Assembly (NCBI RefSeq): GCF_018531425.1 | Contig: NZ_JAHBOI010000006.1 | Coordinates: 190,456 to 254,455, forward strand | Reading direction: 5' to 3' | Source of the DNA: Paenarthrobacter sp. DKR-5 | GTDB taxonomy: Bacteria > Actinomycetota > Actinomycetes > Actinomycetales > Micrococcaceae | DNA length: 64,000 bases | Part shown: positions 8,359 through 18,500 of the stretch, in pieces | How the letters are laid out: the number at the start of each line of letters is the position of its first letter | How positions within the stretch are numbered: position 1 is the stretch's first letter | Notes under the pieces: model-generated | What the model was told of the DNA's origin: nothing | What the model saw: only the letters and a program-made list of their open reading frames with translations | The model's database searches: none | Program-made: the position numbers and the translations under genes

Positions 8359-9645
8359 ATGGCTCGAATAGGCGAGAGCGCTGATCTGCTGAAGTGCTCT
8401 TTCTGCGGCAAGAGCCAAAAGCAGGTCCGCAAACTCATTGCGGGCCCGGGCGTCTATATCTGCGACGAGTGCATCGAGCTGTGCAACGAGATCATCGAGG
8501 AAGAGCTCGCTGAAGTCGCGGATCTGGGCAGCTTCGAGCTCCCGAAGCCGCGGGAGATCTTCGAATTCCTGCAGGAATACGTCATCGGCCAGGAGCCGGC
8601 GAAGCGCTCGCTCGCCGTCGCCGTCTACAACCACTACAAGCGGATCCAGGCAGGGCACGCGCCCAAGAACGGATCGCTCGTCGACGGCGGACACCACGAC
8701 GACGTGGAGATCGCCAAGTCCAACATTCTGCTGATCGGCCCGACAGGCTGCGGCAAGACCTATCTGGCCCAGACGCTGGCCCGACGGTTGAACGTGCCTT
8801 TCGCCGTGGCGGACGCGACGGCGCTTACCGAAGCCGGATATGTGGGCGAGGACGTCGAGAACATCCTGCTGAAACTGATCCAGGCTGCCGACTACGACGT
8901 CAAGAAGGCCGAGCAGGGAATCATCTACATTGACGAGATCGACAAGATCTCGCGCAAGAGCGAGAACCCCTCGATCACCCGCGACGTGTCCGGCGAAGGC
9001 GTCCAGCAGGCCCTGCTGAAAATCCTCGAAGGAACGGTGGCATCCGTGCCCCCGCAGGGCGGCCGCAAGCACCCGCACCAGGAGTTCATCCAGATTGACA
9101 CGACGAACGTGCTCTTCATCGTGGCCGGGGCTTTTGCCGGGCTCGAGGAGATCATCGGTTCACGCGCCGGCAAGAAGGGCATCGGGTTCGGCGCGCCGCT
9201 GTCCTCGCTGAAGGATGACGACGGCAACGGTTATGCGGACGTGATGCCGGAGGACCTGCTCAAGTTCGGCCTCATTCCCGAGTTCATCGGGCGCCTGCCG
9301 GTCATCACCACCGTCTCGAAGCTTGACCGGACGGCGCTGATCCAGATCCTCGCCGAGCCCAAGAACGCCCTGATCAAGCAGTACCAGAGGATGTTCCAGC
9401 TGGACGGCGTCGAGCTGGTGTTTGAAGAGGAAGCGCTGAACGCGATCGCCGACCAGGCGCTCGAACGCGGCACCGGTGCGCGCGGCCTGCGGGCGATCAT
9501 GGAGGACGTGCTCCAGCCGGTGATGTTCGACCTGCCGAGCCGGGACGACATCGCCAGCGTGGTCATCACCGCGGACGTCGTGGCCAAGGTCGCACAGCCG
9601 ACGCTGGTCCCGCACGACGTTGTCAAGCGCCGCAAGACGGCCTGA
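8359..9645 (+). CDS. clpX: ATP-dependent Clp protease ATP-binding subunit ClpX
   Basis: This AAA+ unfoldase feeds substrates to ClpP. The 428-residue protein has the N-terminal C4 zinc domain (C13, C16, C35, C38), Walker A GPTGCGKT at 127-134, Walker B IIYIDEID at 188-195, and the ClpP-docking loop KKGIGFGA. The ATG at 8359 was taken because it begins the conserved [16 protein letters not shown]. An in-frame extension upstream has no family match. It has its own promoter region between the clpP2 terminator and the start. A UUCG-loop hairpin follows it. Confidence 0.97.
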   Translation: MARIGESADLLKCSFCGKSQKQVRKLIAGPGVYICDECIELCNEIIEEELAEVADLGSFELPKPREIFEFLQEYVIGQEPAKRSLAVAVYNHYKRIQAGHAPKNGSLVDGGHHDDVEIAKSNILLIGPTGCGKTYLAQTLARRLNVPFAVADATALTEAGYVGEDVENILLKLIQAADYDVKKAEQGIIYIDEIDKISRKSENPSITRDVSGEGVQQALLKILEGTVASVPPQGGRKHPHQEFIQIDTTNVLFIVAGAFAGLEEIIGSRAGKKGIGFGAPLSSLKDDDGNGYADVMPEDLLKFGLIPEFIGRLPVITTVSKLDRTALIQILAEPKNALIKQYQRMFQLDGVELVFEEEALNAIADQALERGTGARGLRAIMEDVLQPVMFDLPSRDDIASVVITADVVAKVAQPTLVPHDVVKRRKTA

Positions 9646-9698
9646 TCCCTCGGTGCCTCCGCCGGCCGGGGGTTCAGCAAGCCGTCCCGTATAGTGCC

Positions 9699-9726
9699 AA
9701 GGACCCGGAGTTCGCTCCGGGTCCTT
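9699..9726 (+). terminator. Hairpin terminator after clpX
   Basis: AAGGACCCGGAG and CTCCGGGTCCTT pair over 12 bp around a TTCG tetraloop. The U-tract is short, so termination strength is uncertain. Confidence 0.7.
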
Positions 9727-9751
9727 CCCATCAGCTCCGGAGGCAACCCCC

Positions 9752-10555
9752 ATGTCGAATACACCCTCGGACGACCGCAGCCCCGAACAGCCCGGCGGCT
9801 ATGGCCGGCAGCAGCCCGGGTCGTATGGTGAGCGGCAGCCCGGATCGTATGGTGAGCGGCAGCCCGGACCGTATGGTGAGCAGCAGCCCGGACAGTATGG
9901 CCAGCAGCAGTCCTACCAGCCCCCGCAGTACGGACCGCCGCAGCCGTGGCAGCAACAGGCCGCCTACGCCGGCTACCAGAGCCCGGGCGTCTTCGGCGGC
10001 TACGCGCCGGTGGGAACCGCGCTGCGCAACGCTGCTCCGGTCAGCGCCGGGCTGCAGATCGCGGCCAATTTCGTGGACGGCTTGATCACCGGCGTGATTG
10101 GACTGGTCGTGTTTTTCGCGTCGCTCGGACCGGCCTATGCAAACCTGTTGTCCTACTCCGCGACCAGCCCGGCGTCGACGAGCCGGACCGTGGCCGGACA
10201 GTTCGCCGCGCAGGCCTTCACCGGAATGGCCGTTTTCGGCGTCGTGATGCTCGCACTGGGGATCTTCCTCTGGTGGTGGCTGGCCAGGAAGGGAAAGAGC
10301 TTCGGCTTCGCCGTCTTCGGCCTGCGGCTGGTGAGCGCCCAGGACGGGCAGCCCCTGGGCTGGGGGAAGACTTTCCTGCGCTATTTGGTTATGAGCTTGG
10401 GAAGCTCTTTGACCGGTGGCCTGCTGGGTCTGCTGTTCTGGCTTTCCCCGCTGTTCGATTCGACGTCCGGGTGGTTCCGGGCGTGGCAGGACAAGATGGT
10501 CGACGGCGTCATGATCAACCACAAGCTTGGCCAGGACACTCTGGCCCCGCGCTGA
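9752..10555 (+). CDS. RDD-domain membrane protein with Gln/Pro/Gly repeat N terminus
   Basis: The protein has 267 residues. Residues 1-85 are low-complexity and rich in Q, P, G, Y and S, including five copies of an octapeptide like QPGSYGER. The rest is an RDD-type membrane domain with about three or four helices (near 105-130, 150-180 and 205-235). RDD proteins are widespread and mostly uncharacterised; some are linked to ion exchange. In actinobacteria this type of disordered N terminus is common on small membrane proteins. It lies 18 bp before the thiol-protein gene, so the two are likely co-transcribed. Confidence 0.8.
   Translation: MSNTPSDDRSPEQPGGYGRQQPGSYGERQPGSYGERQPGPYGEQQPGQYGQQQSYQPPQYGPPQPWQQQAAYAGYQSPGVFGGYAPVGTALRNAAPVSAGLQIAANFVDGLITGVIGLVVFFASLGPAYANLLSYSATSPASTSRTVAGQFAAQAFTGMAVFGVVMLALGIFLWWWLARKGKSFGFAVFGLRLVSAQDGQPLGWGKTFLRYLVMSLGSSLTGGLLGLLFWLSPLFDSTSGWFRAWQDKMVDGVMINHKLGQDTLAPR
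9788..9907 (+). repeat. Five 24-bp coding repeats in the RDD gene
   Basis: The unit CAGCCCGGATCGTATGGTGA plus 4 nt is repeated five times in frame (starts 9788, 9812, 9836, 9860, 9884), coding QPGxYGxx. The first and last copies are the most diverged. Length variation between strains is likely. Confidence 0.9.
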
Positions 10556-10576
10556 CCCGCGACGAAGGAGAAATTG

Positions 10577-11191
10577 ATGAGCGAGACCCGCAACAAGGCT
10601 GATTTCTGGTTCGACCCGATGTGCCCCTTCGCCTGGATCACCTCCCGGTGGATCGGCGAGGTTTCGCAGGTGCGCAACCTCGACGTCGACTGGCACGTGA
10701 TGAGCCTCGCGATCCTGAACGAGGACAAGGATGATCTGCCTGAAAGCTACCAGGACCTGATGAAGAAGGCCTGGGGGCCGGTGCGCGTGATCACCGCCGC
10801 CAGCGAACTGCACGGAGCCGGGGTTGTGAAGCCGCTCTACGACGCCATGGGAACCCGGATCCACAACGAGGGCAACGGCGACATTGCGCGCGTGATTGAG
10901 GAGTCACTGGCCGAGGCCGGCCTCCCGGCGGACCTGGCAGCCTTCGCCGAGCTGGACAAATACGACACCCAGCTCCGGGCCAGCCATGAGGAAGGCATCA
11001 GCAAGGTGGGCCAGGAAGTCGGCACCCCCGTCGTCGCCTTCAACGGCACCGCTTTCTTCGGGCCGGTGCTGACCCGCATCCCGCGCGGCGAGACCGCCGG
11101 CAGGATCTGGGACGGCGCCGTCGCGATGGCCGAGTTCCCGTTCTTCTACGAACTCAAGCGCAGCCGCACGACGAGCCCCGAGTTCGACTAA
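10577..11191 (+). CDS. DsbA-family protein resembling mycothiol-dependent nitroreductase (Rv2466c type)
   Basis: The 204-residue thioredoxin-fold protein begins with the segment ADFWFDPMCPFAWITSRW, which matches the Rv2466c group. That group works with mycothiol in redox reactions. The active-site motif here is C16-P-F-A19: the second cysteine of CPWC in Rv2466c is replaced by alanine, so this looks like a one-cysteine enzyme acting through a mixed disulfide with mycothiol. The ATG at 10577 has AAGGAG 6 nt upstream and is preferred over the TTG three bases earlier. In mycobacteria the homologue lies next to rpiB and close to the clp genes, the same neighbourhood as here. Confidence 0.85.
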   Translation: MSETRNKADFWFDPMCPFAWITSRWIGEVSQVRNLDVDWHVMSLAILNEDKDDLPESYQDLMKKAWGPVRVITAASELHGAGVVKPLYDAMGTRIHNEGNGDIARVIEESLAEAGLPADLAAFAELDKYDTQLRASHEEGISKVGQEVGTPVVAFNGTAFFGPVLTRIPRGETAGRIWDGAVAMAEFPFFYELKRSRTTSPEFD

Positions 11192-11221
11192 GCGCAGCGG
11201 TTTGTGTGCGCCGGTCCTCTA

Positions 11222-11465
11222 AAAAACCTCTTGCGAAAGCCGCGACGCAGGAGCAGAATTAATCCACGCTGAACGAAAGAACAGCGGGAACGGACACCAA
11301 GGATTCAGTGTTCTGGGATGGGTGAAAATTCATCCGCAGACTGCCGGTGATGAGGCAGAAAGACCTGAAAGTCCAAGGAGTCCGGGAGGCTCGGAACGTC
11401 ACAGCCGAACCAAAAAGTCGAAGCCCCTCCAACGCGTATACGCTGAAGGGGCTTCCCCTTTTAAT
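11222..11465 (+). ncRNA. Candidate structured small RNA between the Rv2466c-like gene and valS
   Basis: This gene-free stretch has a chain of hairpins on the plus strand: CTCTTGCG with CGCAGGAG (8 bp), CGCTG with CAGCG, GGACAC with GTGTTC, GGATG with CATCC, CTGCC with GGCAG, then a strong terminator. It does not match any riboswitch or housekeeping RNA that I can recognise. No downstream plus-strand gene follows, so it is unlikely to be a leader. A 10-codon frame (MGENSSADCR) lies inside it and could be chance. Confidence 0.4.
11415..11465. terminator. Bidirectional terminator between valS and the candidate RNA
   Basis: GAAGCCCCT (11420-11428) pairs with AGGGGCTTC (11447-11455), enclosing a second small palindrome GCGTATACGC. 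TTTT follows on the plus strand and TTTTT on the minus strand, so it can end valS and any transcript from the left. Confidence 0.85.
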
Positions 11466-11476
11466 CCCGCGGCGAC

Positions 11477-14086
11477 CTAGGCTTTGACCGACTCCTCGGG
11501 AGCGGCCAGAGCGACGTCGCTGACGGTGAGCTCACCGCCAGCTTCCACGAGCGTGATCTCCCGGGCGTTGCCGGCGGCCTTCAGGTCCCCGAGGCCGGCA
11601 TGCAGGCGCGCGACGTCTCCGGCGGGGGCGGTGATGGTCGCCTCCAGGACCTCGGTGCGCTGCTTGACCTTGGCTTCGGACTTGGCTTTGCGCAGGCCGC
11701 TCAGGGCCGCACCGACGGTCGCCAGCATGGCAACGTCGCCGTCGTTCACAGCCACCGGCTGCGGCCAGGACGCCCGGTGCACCGATCCGGCACGCCACCA
11801 GGACCAGACCTCCTCGGTGGCGAACGGCAGGAACGGCGCGAACAGCCGCAGCAGGGCGTCCAGCGTGGTCGCCAGTGCCGCGAGCACCGAGGCCTGGCCG
11901 GCGTCCCCCGCAGCCCCGTACGCGCGGTCCTTGATCAGCTCCACGTAATCGTCAGTGAAGGACCAGAAGAAGGTCTCGGCGATCTGCAGGGCCTTCGCGT
12001 AGTCGTAGGCGTCGAACGCCTTCGTGGCGTCGGCGACGACGTCGGCGAGCTGGGTCAGCAGCGCGCGGTCCAGCGGATTGGACAGCACGTCGCCGTCGGT
12101 GGCCAGAACGGACTTCTCGGTCGCACCGAGGTTCAGCACGAACTTGGAGGCGTTGAGCAGCTTGATGGCCAGCCGGCGGCCGATCTTCATCTGCCCGATT
12201 TCGTACGCCGTGTCGGCGCCGAGCCGGGCCGAGGCGGCCCAGTAGCGCACGGCGTCGGAGCCGTATTCCTCGAGCACGTCCGTCGGCACGATGACGTTGC
12301 CCTTGGACTTGGACATCTTCTTCCGGTCCGGGTCCAGCACCCAGCCGGAGATGGCCGCGTGCTTCCACGGGACCGAATCCTGCAGGGCGTCGGCCCGGAC
12401 CGCGGAGGAGAAGAGCCAGGTGCGGATGATCTCGTGCGCCTGCGGGCGCACGTCGAAGGGGAAGACCTTGGCGAACAGCTCGTCATCGCGGCTCCAGCCG
12501 CCCACGATCTGCGGGGTGAGTGAGGAGGTGGCCCAGGTGTCCAGGACATCGGGATCGCCGGTGAAGCCGCCCGGCACGTCGCGCTGCGATTCGTCGTAGC
12601 CCGGCGCCGGTTCGGCCGCCGGGTCCACCGGGAGCATCCCGTCGGAGGGGAGCACCGGGTTCCCGTAGTCGGGGTTCCCTGCGGCGTCGAGCGGGTACCA
12701 CACCGGGATCGGGACGCCGAAGAAGCGCTGGCGGGAGACCAGCCAGTCGCCGTTGAGTCCCTCGACCCAGTTCTCGTAGCGCGAGCGCATGAAGGCCGGG
12801 TGCCACTGGAGTTCGCGTCCGCGTCCGACGAGCCGCTCGCGCCGGTCGGCGTCGCGGCCGCCGTTGCGGATGTACCACTGGCGGCTGGTGACGACCTCGA
12901 GCGGCTTGTCGCCCTTTTCGTAGAAGTTCACCGGGTGGGTGATCGGCTTCGGCTCCCCGTCGAGGTCGCCGCTGCCGCGCAGCAGCTCGACGATGGCCTC
13001 CTTGGCGCTGAACGTCGTCTTGCCGGCGAGGGCGGCGTAGTTCTGCTCGGCTGCCTCGCCGCTGATCCAGGCGGGAGTGTCCGTGATGATGCGCCCGTCG
13101 CGGCCGACAACCGGACGCGTGGGCAGCTGCAGTTCGCGCCACCAGGTGACGTCGGTCAGGTCGCCGAAGGTGCAGATCATGGCGATGCCGGAGCCCTTGT
13201 CCGGCTTGGCCAGCGGGTGGGCCTTGATCTCGACCTCAACCCCGAAGAGGGGCGAGGTGACGGTGCTGCCGAAGAGCGGCTGGTACCGCTCGTCGTCCGG
13301 GTGGGCGACGAGGGCCACACAGGCCGGGATCAGTTCCGGTCGGGTGGTCTCGATGAAAACCTTGGAGCCGTCCTGGGCGTGGAAGGCAACGCGGTGGTAG
13401 GCGCCGGGCCGCTCACGGTCCTCCAGTTCGGCCTGGGCGACGGCGGTCCGGAAGGTGACGTCCCAGAGCGTCGGTGCTTCGGCCATGTAGGCGTCGCCGG
13501 CGGCCAGGTTGGCCAGGAAGGCGCGCTGGCTCACGGCGCGGGAGGTGTCGTCGATGGTGCGGTAGGACAGGTCCCAATCCACCGAGAGGCCGAGGGTGCT
13601 GAAGAGGTCCTCGAAGACCTTTTCGTCGTCGACTGCCAGCTCTTCGCACAGCTCGATGAAATTGCGGCGCGAGATCTGGTCGAAGTCGCGCTCGTTCTTC
13701 GCCGGAGTGGCCGGCGGGCGGTAGCCGGGGTCGTAGGGCAGCGAAGGGTCGCAGCGCACCCCGAAGTAGTTCTGCACCCGGCGTTCGGTGGGCAGGCCGT
13801 TGTCGTCCCATCCCATCGGGTAGAACACGTTCTTGCCGCACATGCGCTGGTAGCGTGCCAGGACGTCTGTCTGGGTGTAGGAGAACATGTGTCCCACATG
13901 CAGCGAGCCCGACGCTGTGGGCGGGGGAGTGTCGATCGAGTACACGGCCTCGCGGGTGGTGTCCGGATTGAACTTGTAGGTACCTTCCGAGCGCCAGCGC
14001 TGCGTCAAAGCAGCCTCAAGCCCTTCGAGTGCGGGACGGTCGGGAACGTTGATGGGCGTGTCTGTGCCCGGGGTGAGATCTGCCAT
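11477..14086 (-). CDS. valS: Valine--tRNA ligase
   Basis: This class I aminoacyl-tRNA synthetase charges tRNA-Val and edits threonine. The 869-residue protein has the HIGH-type motif HVGH at residues 63-66 (PPPTASGSLHVGHMF) and KMSKS at 590-594. The CP1 editing domain lies between them and a coiled-coil C-terminal arm ends the protein. The ATG at 14086 starts MADLTPGTDT; upstream in-frame codons lie in the divergent promoter region. It is the only large gene on the minus strand between 5 and 21 kb. It is transcribed divergently from the DUF488 gene, with about 40 bp between the starts. Confidence 0.96.
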   Translation of the reverse strand: MADLTPGTDTPINVPDRPALEGLEAALTQRWRSEGTYKFNPDTTREAVYSIDTPPPTASGSLHVGHMFSYTQTDVLARYQRMCGKNVFYPMGWDDNGLPTERRVQNYFGVRCDPSLPYDPGYRPPATPAKNERDFDQISRRNFIELCEELAVDDEKVFEDLFSTLGLSVDWDLSYRTIDDTSRAVSQRAFLANLAAGDAYMAEAPTLWDVTFRTAVAQAELEDRERPGAYHRVAFHAQDGSKVFIETTRPELIPACVALVAHPDDERYQPLFGSTVTSPLFGVEVEIKAHPLAKPDKGSGIAMICTFGDLTDVTWWRELQLPTRPVVGRDGRIITDTPAWISGEAAEQNYAALAGKTTFSAKEAIVELLRGSGDLDGEPKPITHPVNFYEKGDKPLEVVTSRQWYIRNGGRDADRRERLVGRGRELQWHPAFMRSRYENWVEGLNGDWLVSRQRFFGVPIPVWYPLDAAGNPDYGNPVLPSDGMLPVDPAAEPAPGYDESQRDVPGGFTGDPDVLDTWATSSLTPQIVGGWSRDDELFAKVFPFDVRPQAHEIIRTWLFSSAVRADALQDSVPWKHAAISGWVLDPDRKKMSKSKGNVIVPTDVLEEYGSDAVRYWAASARLGADTAYEIGQMKIGRRLAIKLLNASKFVLNLGATEKSVLATDGDVLSNPLDRALLTQLADVVADATKAFDAYDYAKALQIAETFFWSFTDDYVELIKDRAYGAAGDAGQASVLAALATTLDALLRLFAPFLPFATEEVWSWWRAGSVHRASWPQPVAVNDGDVAMLATVGAALSGLRKAKSEAKVKQRTEVLEATITAPAGDVARLHAGLGDLKAAGNAREITLVEAGGELTVSDVALAAPEESVKA

Positions 14087-14126
14087 GGGCCCAATTCTTT
14101 CACGGCCCGCGAGTAGCATGCGTCGT

Positions 14127-14492
14127 ATGAATGTGCCGCTCACGAAACGGATCTATGACGAGCCTGCCCCCGACGACGGCTTCCGAGTCCTTGTGGACCG
14201 CCTCTGGCCGCGCGGCCTGAGCAAGGACAAAGCCCAGGTGGATCTATGGCTGAAGGAGATCGCGCCCTCCACCGAACTGCGGCACTGGTTCCACTCCGGG
14301 GCGGGAAATTTCGCGGAGTTCAGCGAACGGTACCTGGCCGAACTGGACGCCAACCCGGCGGTCGCCCGGCTCGAGCGGCTTCTGACGGAGCAGCCGGTGG
14401 TCACACTGCTGTACTCAGTGCGGGACGAGGAATCCAACCATGCTCGCATCCTGCAGCGGTACCTTTCCACGGATATTGTCGGCTCTGACTAG
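14127..14492 (+). CDS. DUF488 family protein
   Basis: This 121-residue cytosolic protein has the family motifs KRIYDEPAPDDGFRVLVDRLWPRGL near the N terminus and TLLYSVRDEESNHA near the C terminus. DUF488 proteins are small, conserved and without a proven reaction. Two ATG codons are possible, 14118 (MRRMNV) and 14127 (MNVPL). Neither has a clear Shine-Dalgarno sequence, and the very short gap to valS suggests a leaderless or nearly leaderless mRNA. The stop is 9 bp from the SDR gene. Confidence 0.8.
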   Translation: MNVPLTKRIYDEPAPDDGFRVLVDRLWPRGLSKDKAQVDLWLKEIAPSTELRHWFHSGAGNFAEFSERYLAELDANPAVARLERLLTEQPVVTLLYSVRDEESNHARILQRYLSTDIVGSD

Positions 14493-14501
14493 GCTGGGAC
14501 C

Positions 14502-15245
14502 ATGACGAAACGAGTGGTGGTTACAGGAGCAAGTTCAGGCATCGGCGCGGCAGCTGTCCGCGCCTTGGCCGCCAGCGGCTGGGACGTCATCGCCGTCGCG
14601 CGCCGCGAAGAGAAGCTCAAGGAGGTCGCCGCCGGAGCCGGCGCGACCGCGCTCGTCGCGGACATCACCGCCCAGGCCGACGTCGACCGGCTGGTGCACG
14701 AAGTGCTCGCCGGCGGCGGCATCGACGCCCTGGTCAACATTGCCGGCGGGGCCTTCGGCGTCGACAGCGTGGCCGAGGGGAAGGTCGCGGACTGGCAGCG
14801 CATGTACGACGTGAACGTGCTGGGCACGCTGCGCGTGACCCAGGGCTTCCTGCCCGCGCTGCGCGCGAACGGCGAGGGGACCATCCTGCTGCTTACCTCC
14901 ACGGCGGCGCTGACGGCCTACGAAGGCGGGGGCGGCTATGTCGCTGCCAAGCACGCCGAGCGGGCAATCGCCAACACGCTGCGGCTGGAAGAGGCCGAGC
15001 ACAACGTGCGCGTGATCGACATCGAGCCCGGGATGGTCCGCACCGAGGAATTCTCGCTGAACCGCCTGGGCGGGGACACGGCCGCGGCCGACAAGGTGTA
15101 CGAGGGAGTCGAGAAGCCGCTGACCGCCGAGGACGTGGCCGACGTGATTGCCTACTCGCTCAACCTCCCGCACCACATCAACCTCGACCAGGTGGTCATC
15201 CGGCCGGTGGCGCAGGCCGCCGCACACAAGGTGATCCGCAAGTAG
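14502..15245 (+). CDS. Short-chain dehydrogenase/reductase
   Basis: This 247-residue classical SDR has the NAD(P) motif TGASSGIG at residues 8-15, the NAG-like segment VNIAGG, and the active-site YVAAK (Tyr-x3-Lys). The upstream active-site serine lies in LLTSTAA. A basic pair, ARR, follows beta-strand 2, which suggests NADP(H). The sequence around the C terminus (DVADVIAYSLNLPHHINLDQ) resembles YdfG/serine dehydrogenase-type SDRs. The substrate cannot be told. It ends in a 17-bp hairpin that isolates it from ileS. Confidence 0.88.
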   Translation: MTKRVVVTGASSGIGAAAVRALAASGWDVIAVARREEKLKEVAAGAGATALVADITAQADVDRLVHEVLAGGGIDALVNIAGGAFGVDSVAEGKVADWQRMYDVNVLGTLRVTQGFLPALRANGEGTILLLTSTAALTAYEGGGGYVAAKHAERAIANTLRLEEAEHNVRVIDIEPGMVRTEEFSLNRLGGDTAAADKVYEGVEKPLTAEDVADVIAYSLNLPHHINLDQVVIRPVAQAAAHKVIRK

Positions 15246-15264
15246 CAGCCCGCCGTTTCAGCAG

Positions 15265-15304
15265 GCCGCGTGCCCGCGCCGAAATGGCGGCGCGGGCACG
15301 CGGC
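15265..15304 (+). terminator. Hairpin after the SDR gene
   Basis: GCCGCGTGCCCGCGCCG and CGGCGCGGGCACGCGGC form a perfect 17-bp stem with a 6-nt loop. There is no U-tract. Confidence 0.65.
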
Positions 15305-15319
15305 ACAGTAGACTGGTCG

Positions 15320-15565
15320 CACCAGCTTTGACCCGGCCATCACCGGTGAGCTTCCGGAAGAAAACGGCCCCCGGGCCGCCAGTAGAACCGGACGGGTACG
15401 CCCGTCACAGCGCTAATGAGCGGTTGTCCGTCGTATCCGCGACTGCGGGGCGGCGGACAGCAAGTGAGGTGGTACCGCGGTACCGGCCAAGGCCCCCCGG
15501 GGCGGCGGCGGGAGCCGTCCTCGCATCCTGACAGCACCCACACGCCAGCTCTTTCCAGGATGACA
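15320..15565 (+). promoter_or_regulatory. T-box leader of ileS
   Basis: The T-box sequence GTGAGGTGGTACCGCGG lies at 15464-15480, the antiterminator/antisequestrator bulge that reads the uncharged tRNA 3' end. Upstream, a short stem CCGG-N6-CCGG carries ATC (15339-15341), an isoleucine codon suited to be the specifier. The compact stem I and the absence of a terminator before ileS fit the translational type described for actinobacterial ileS, in which tRNA binding frees the ribosome-binding site. Confidence 0.88.
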
Positions 15566-15568
15566 AAC

Positions 15569-18500
15569 ATGACGCCGCAGTACCCGAAGGCCAGTACCGC
15601 ACACACTCCCGCCAACGCTTCCGTGCGCTTCCCCGAAATCGAGGAGCGTGTCCTGAAGTACTGGGCCGAGGACGGCACCTTCCAGGCCAGCATTGACAAC
15701 CGCGGTGCGGGGGAGAACGGCAGCAACGAGTTCGTCTTCTACGACGGGCCGCCCTTCGCGAACGGGCTGCCGCACTACGGCCACCTGCTCACCGGCTATG
15801 CCAAGGACCTCGTCGGCCGGTACCAGACCCAGCGCGGCCGCCGCGTCGAACGCCGCTTCGGCTGGGACACCCACGGCCTGCCCGCCGAGCTCGAGGCGAT
15901 GAAGCAGCTGGGCATGACGGACAAGACCCAAATCGAGGCCATGGGCATCGACAAGTTCAACGACGCCTGCCGCGCCTCGGTGATGAAGTACGCCGACGAG
16001 TGGAAGGACTACGTCACCCGCCAGGCCCGCTGGGTGGACTTCGAGAACGACTACAAGACGCTCAACGTCGAGTACATGGAATCCGTCATCTGGGCCTTCA
16101 AGCAGCTGCACGAGAAGGGCCTGACCTACAACGGCTATCGCGTGCTGCCCTACTGCTGGGTGGATGAGACGCCGCTCTCCAACCACGAGCTGCGCATGGA
16201 CGACGACGTCTACAAGATGCGCCAGGACCAGACGGTCACCGTCACCTTCCCGCTGCTTGCGGGTCAGAGCGGAACCAGCCGCGAACTCGCGGGCGTGCGC
16301 GCGCTGGCCTGGACGACGACGCCGTGGACGCTGCCCACCAACGCCGCTCTCGCCGTCGGCCCCGGGATCCGCTACGCCGTCGTCCCGGCCGGCCCCGCAG
16401 CGGCCGAGGCCCACACCGGCGCCCGGTTCCTGATTGCCGCGGACCTGCTGGGCTCCTACGCGAAGGACCTCGGATACACCTCGGCGGAGGAAGCGAACGC
16501 CGCCGTCTCGGCCACCTACCTGGGCAGCCAGCTCGAAGGGATCGGCTACGAGCCGCTCTGGCACCACTACGCCGACACCGAAAAATGGGGCACGCAGAAC
16601 GCCTGGCGCATCCTCGTGGCCGACTACGTCACGACCACCGACGGCACCGGCATCGTGCACCAGGCGCCCGCCTTCGGCGAGGACGACCAGAAGGTGTGCG
16701 AGGAGAACGGCATCCCCGTCATCGTCTCGGTGGACGAGGGAGCAAAGTTCCTGCCGTACTTCGCGCACACGGAACTGGCTGACATTGCCGGGCTGCAGGT
16801 CTTCGAAGCGAACAAGCCCATCACGCAGCACCTGAAGGCGTCCGGCCGGCTGGTCCGGCAGGCCAGCTACGAGCACTCGTACCCGCATTGCTGGCGGTGC
16901 CGCAACCCGCTGATCTACCGTGCCGTTTCCTCCTGGTTCGTCGAGGTCACGAAGATCAAGGACCGGATGGTCGAGCTGAACCAGCAGATCAACTGGATCC
17001 CGGAGAACGTCAAGGACGGCCAGTTCGGCAAGTGGCTGGAAAACGCGCGTGACTGGTCGATCAGCCGCAACCGGTACTGGGGCAGCCCGATCCCGGTCTG
17101 GCAGTCCGATGACCCGGACTACCCGCGCACCGACGTCTACGGCTCGCTGGCGGAGCTCGAAGCCGACTTCGGGCGCCTGCCGCTCAACGCCGACGGACAG
17201 GTGGACCTGCACCGGCCGTTCATTGACGAGCTCACCCGGCCGAACCCGGACGATCCGACGGGGAAGTCCACGATGCGCCGCGTCAGCGACGTGCTCGACG
17301 TCTGGTTCGACTCCGGGTCGATGCCCTATGCCCAGGTGCACTACCCGCACGAGAACCAGGACTGGTTCGAGCACCACAACCCGGGCGACTTCATCGTCGA
17401 GTACATCGGCCAGACCCGCGGCTGGTTCTACACGCTGCACATCCTGGCCACCGCACTGTTCGACCGGCCGGCCTTCCGCAACGTGATCAGCCACGGCATC
17501 GTGCTCGGCTCGGACGGGCAGAAGATGTCCAAGAGCCTGCGCAACTACCCGGACGTGTCCGAGGTGCTGGACCGCGACGGTTCGGACGCGATGCGCTGGT
17601 TCCTGATGGCGTCGCCCATCCTGCGCGGCGGCAACCTGGTGGTGACCGAACAGGGCATCCGCGAGGGCGTCCGGCAGGTGCTGCTGCCGCTGTGGAACAG
17701 CTGGAACTTCTTCACCCTGTACGCAAACTCGGCCGACGGCGGCAACGGGCACGAGGCGCAGCTGCGTTACACCGGCTACAGCAACGACCTTGACCGCTAC
17801 CTGCTCTCCAATACCGGCGCGCTCGTGACGGAGATGACGGCGGCGCTGGACGAGTACGACATCTCCGGCGCCTGTGACACCCTGCGCGAGTACATGGACA
17901 TGCTCACGAACTGGTACGTCCGGCGCAGCCGCCAGCGCTTCTTCGAGGAGGACGCCGACGCCTTCGACGCGCTCTACACTGCGCTCGAGGCCGTCTGCCG
18001 GGTCGCCGCGCCCCTGCTGCCGCTGGTGTCCGAAGAGATCTGGCGCGGGCTCACCGGCGGCCGCTCGGTGCACCTGGCGGACTGGCCGGACGCCGCGCAG
18101 TTCGAGGCCAACGACGAGCTCGTCGCGGCGATGGACCGCACCCGGCAGATCTGCTCGGTGGGCTCAAGCCTGCGCAAGGCCGGCAACCTGCGGGTCCGGC
18201 TGCCGCTTCCCGGCCTGACAGTGGTGGCGCCGTCGGCTGACTCGCTGACCGCCGGCTACCAGGCAGTGATCGCGGAGGAGCTGAACCTCAAGGCGGTCCG
18301 GGTCGTGGACGCGGACCAGGCCGACGCCGCGGAGTTCGGCATCTCGCAGAAGCTCGTGGTCAACGCGCGTGCGGCCGGTCCGCGCTTGGGCAAGGACGTG
18401 CAGCGTGCCATCAAGGGATCCAAGTCCGGCGACTGGTCGGTCAGCGACTCCGGCACGGTGACCGCCGGCGGCCTGGAACTCGAACCGCATGAGTACACGC

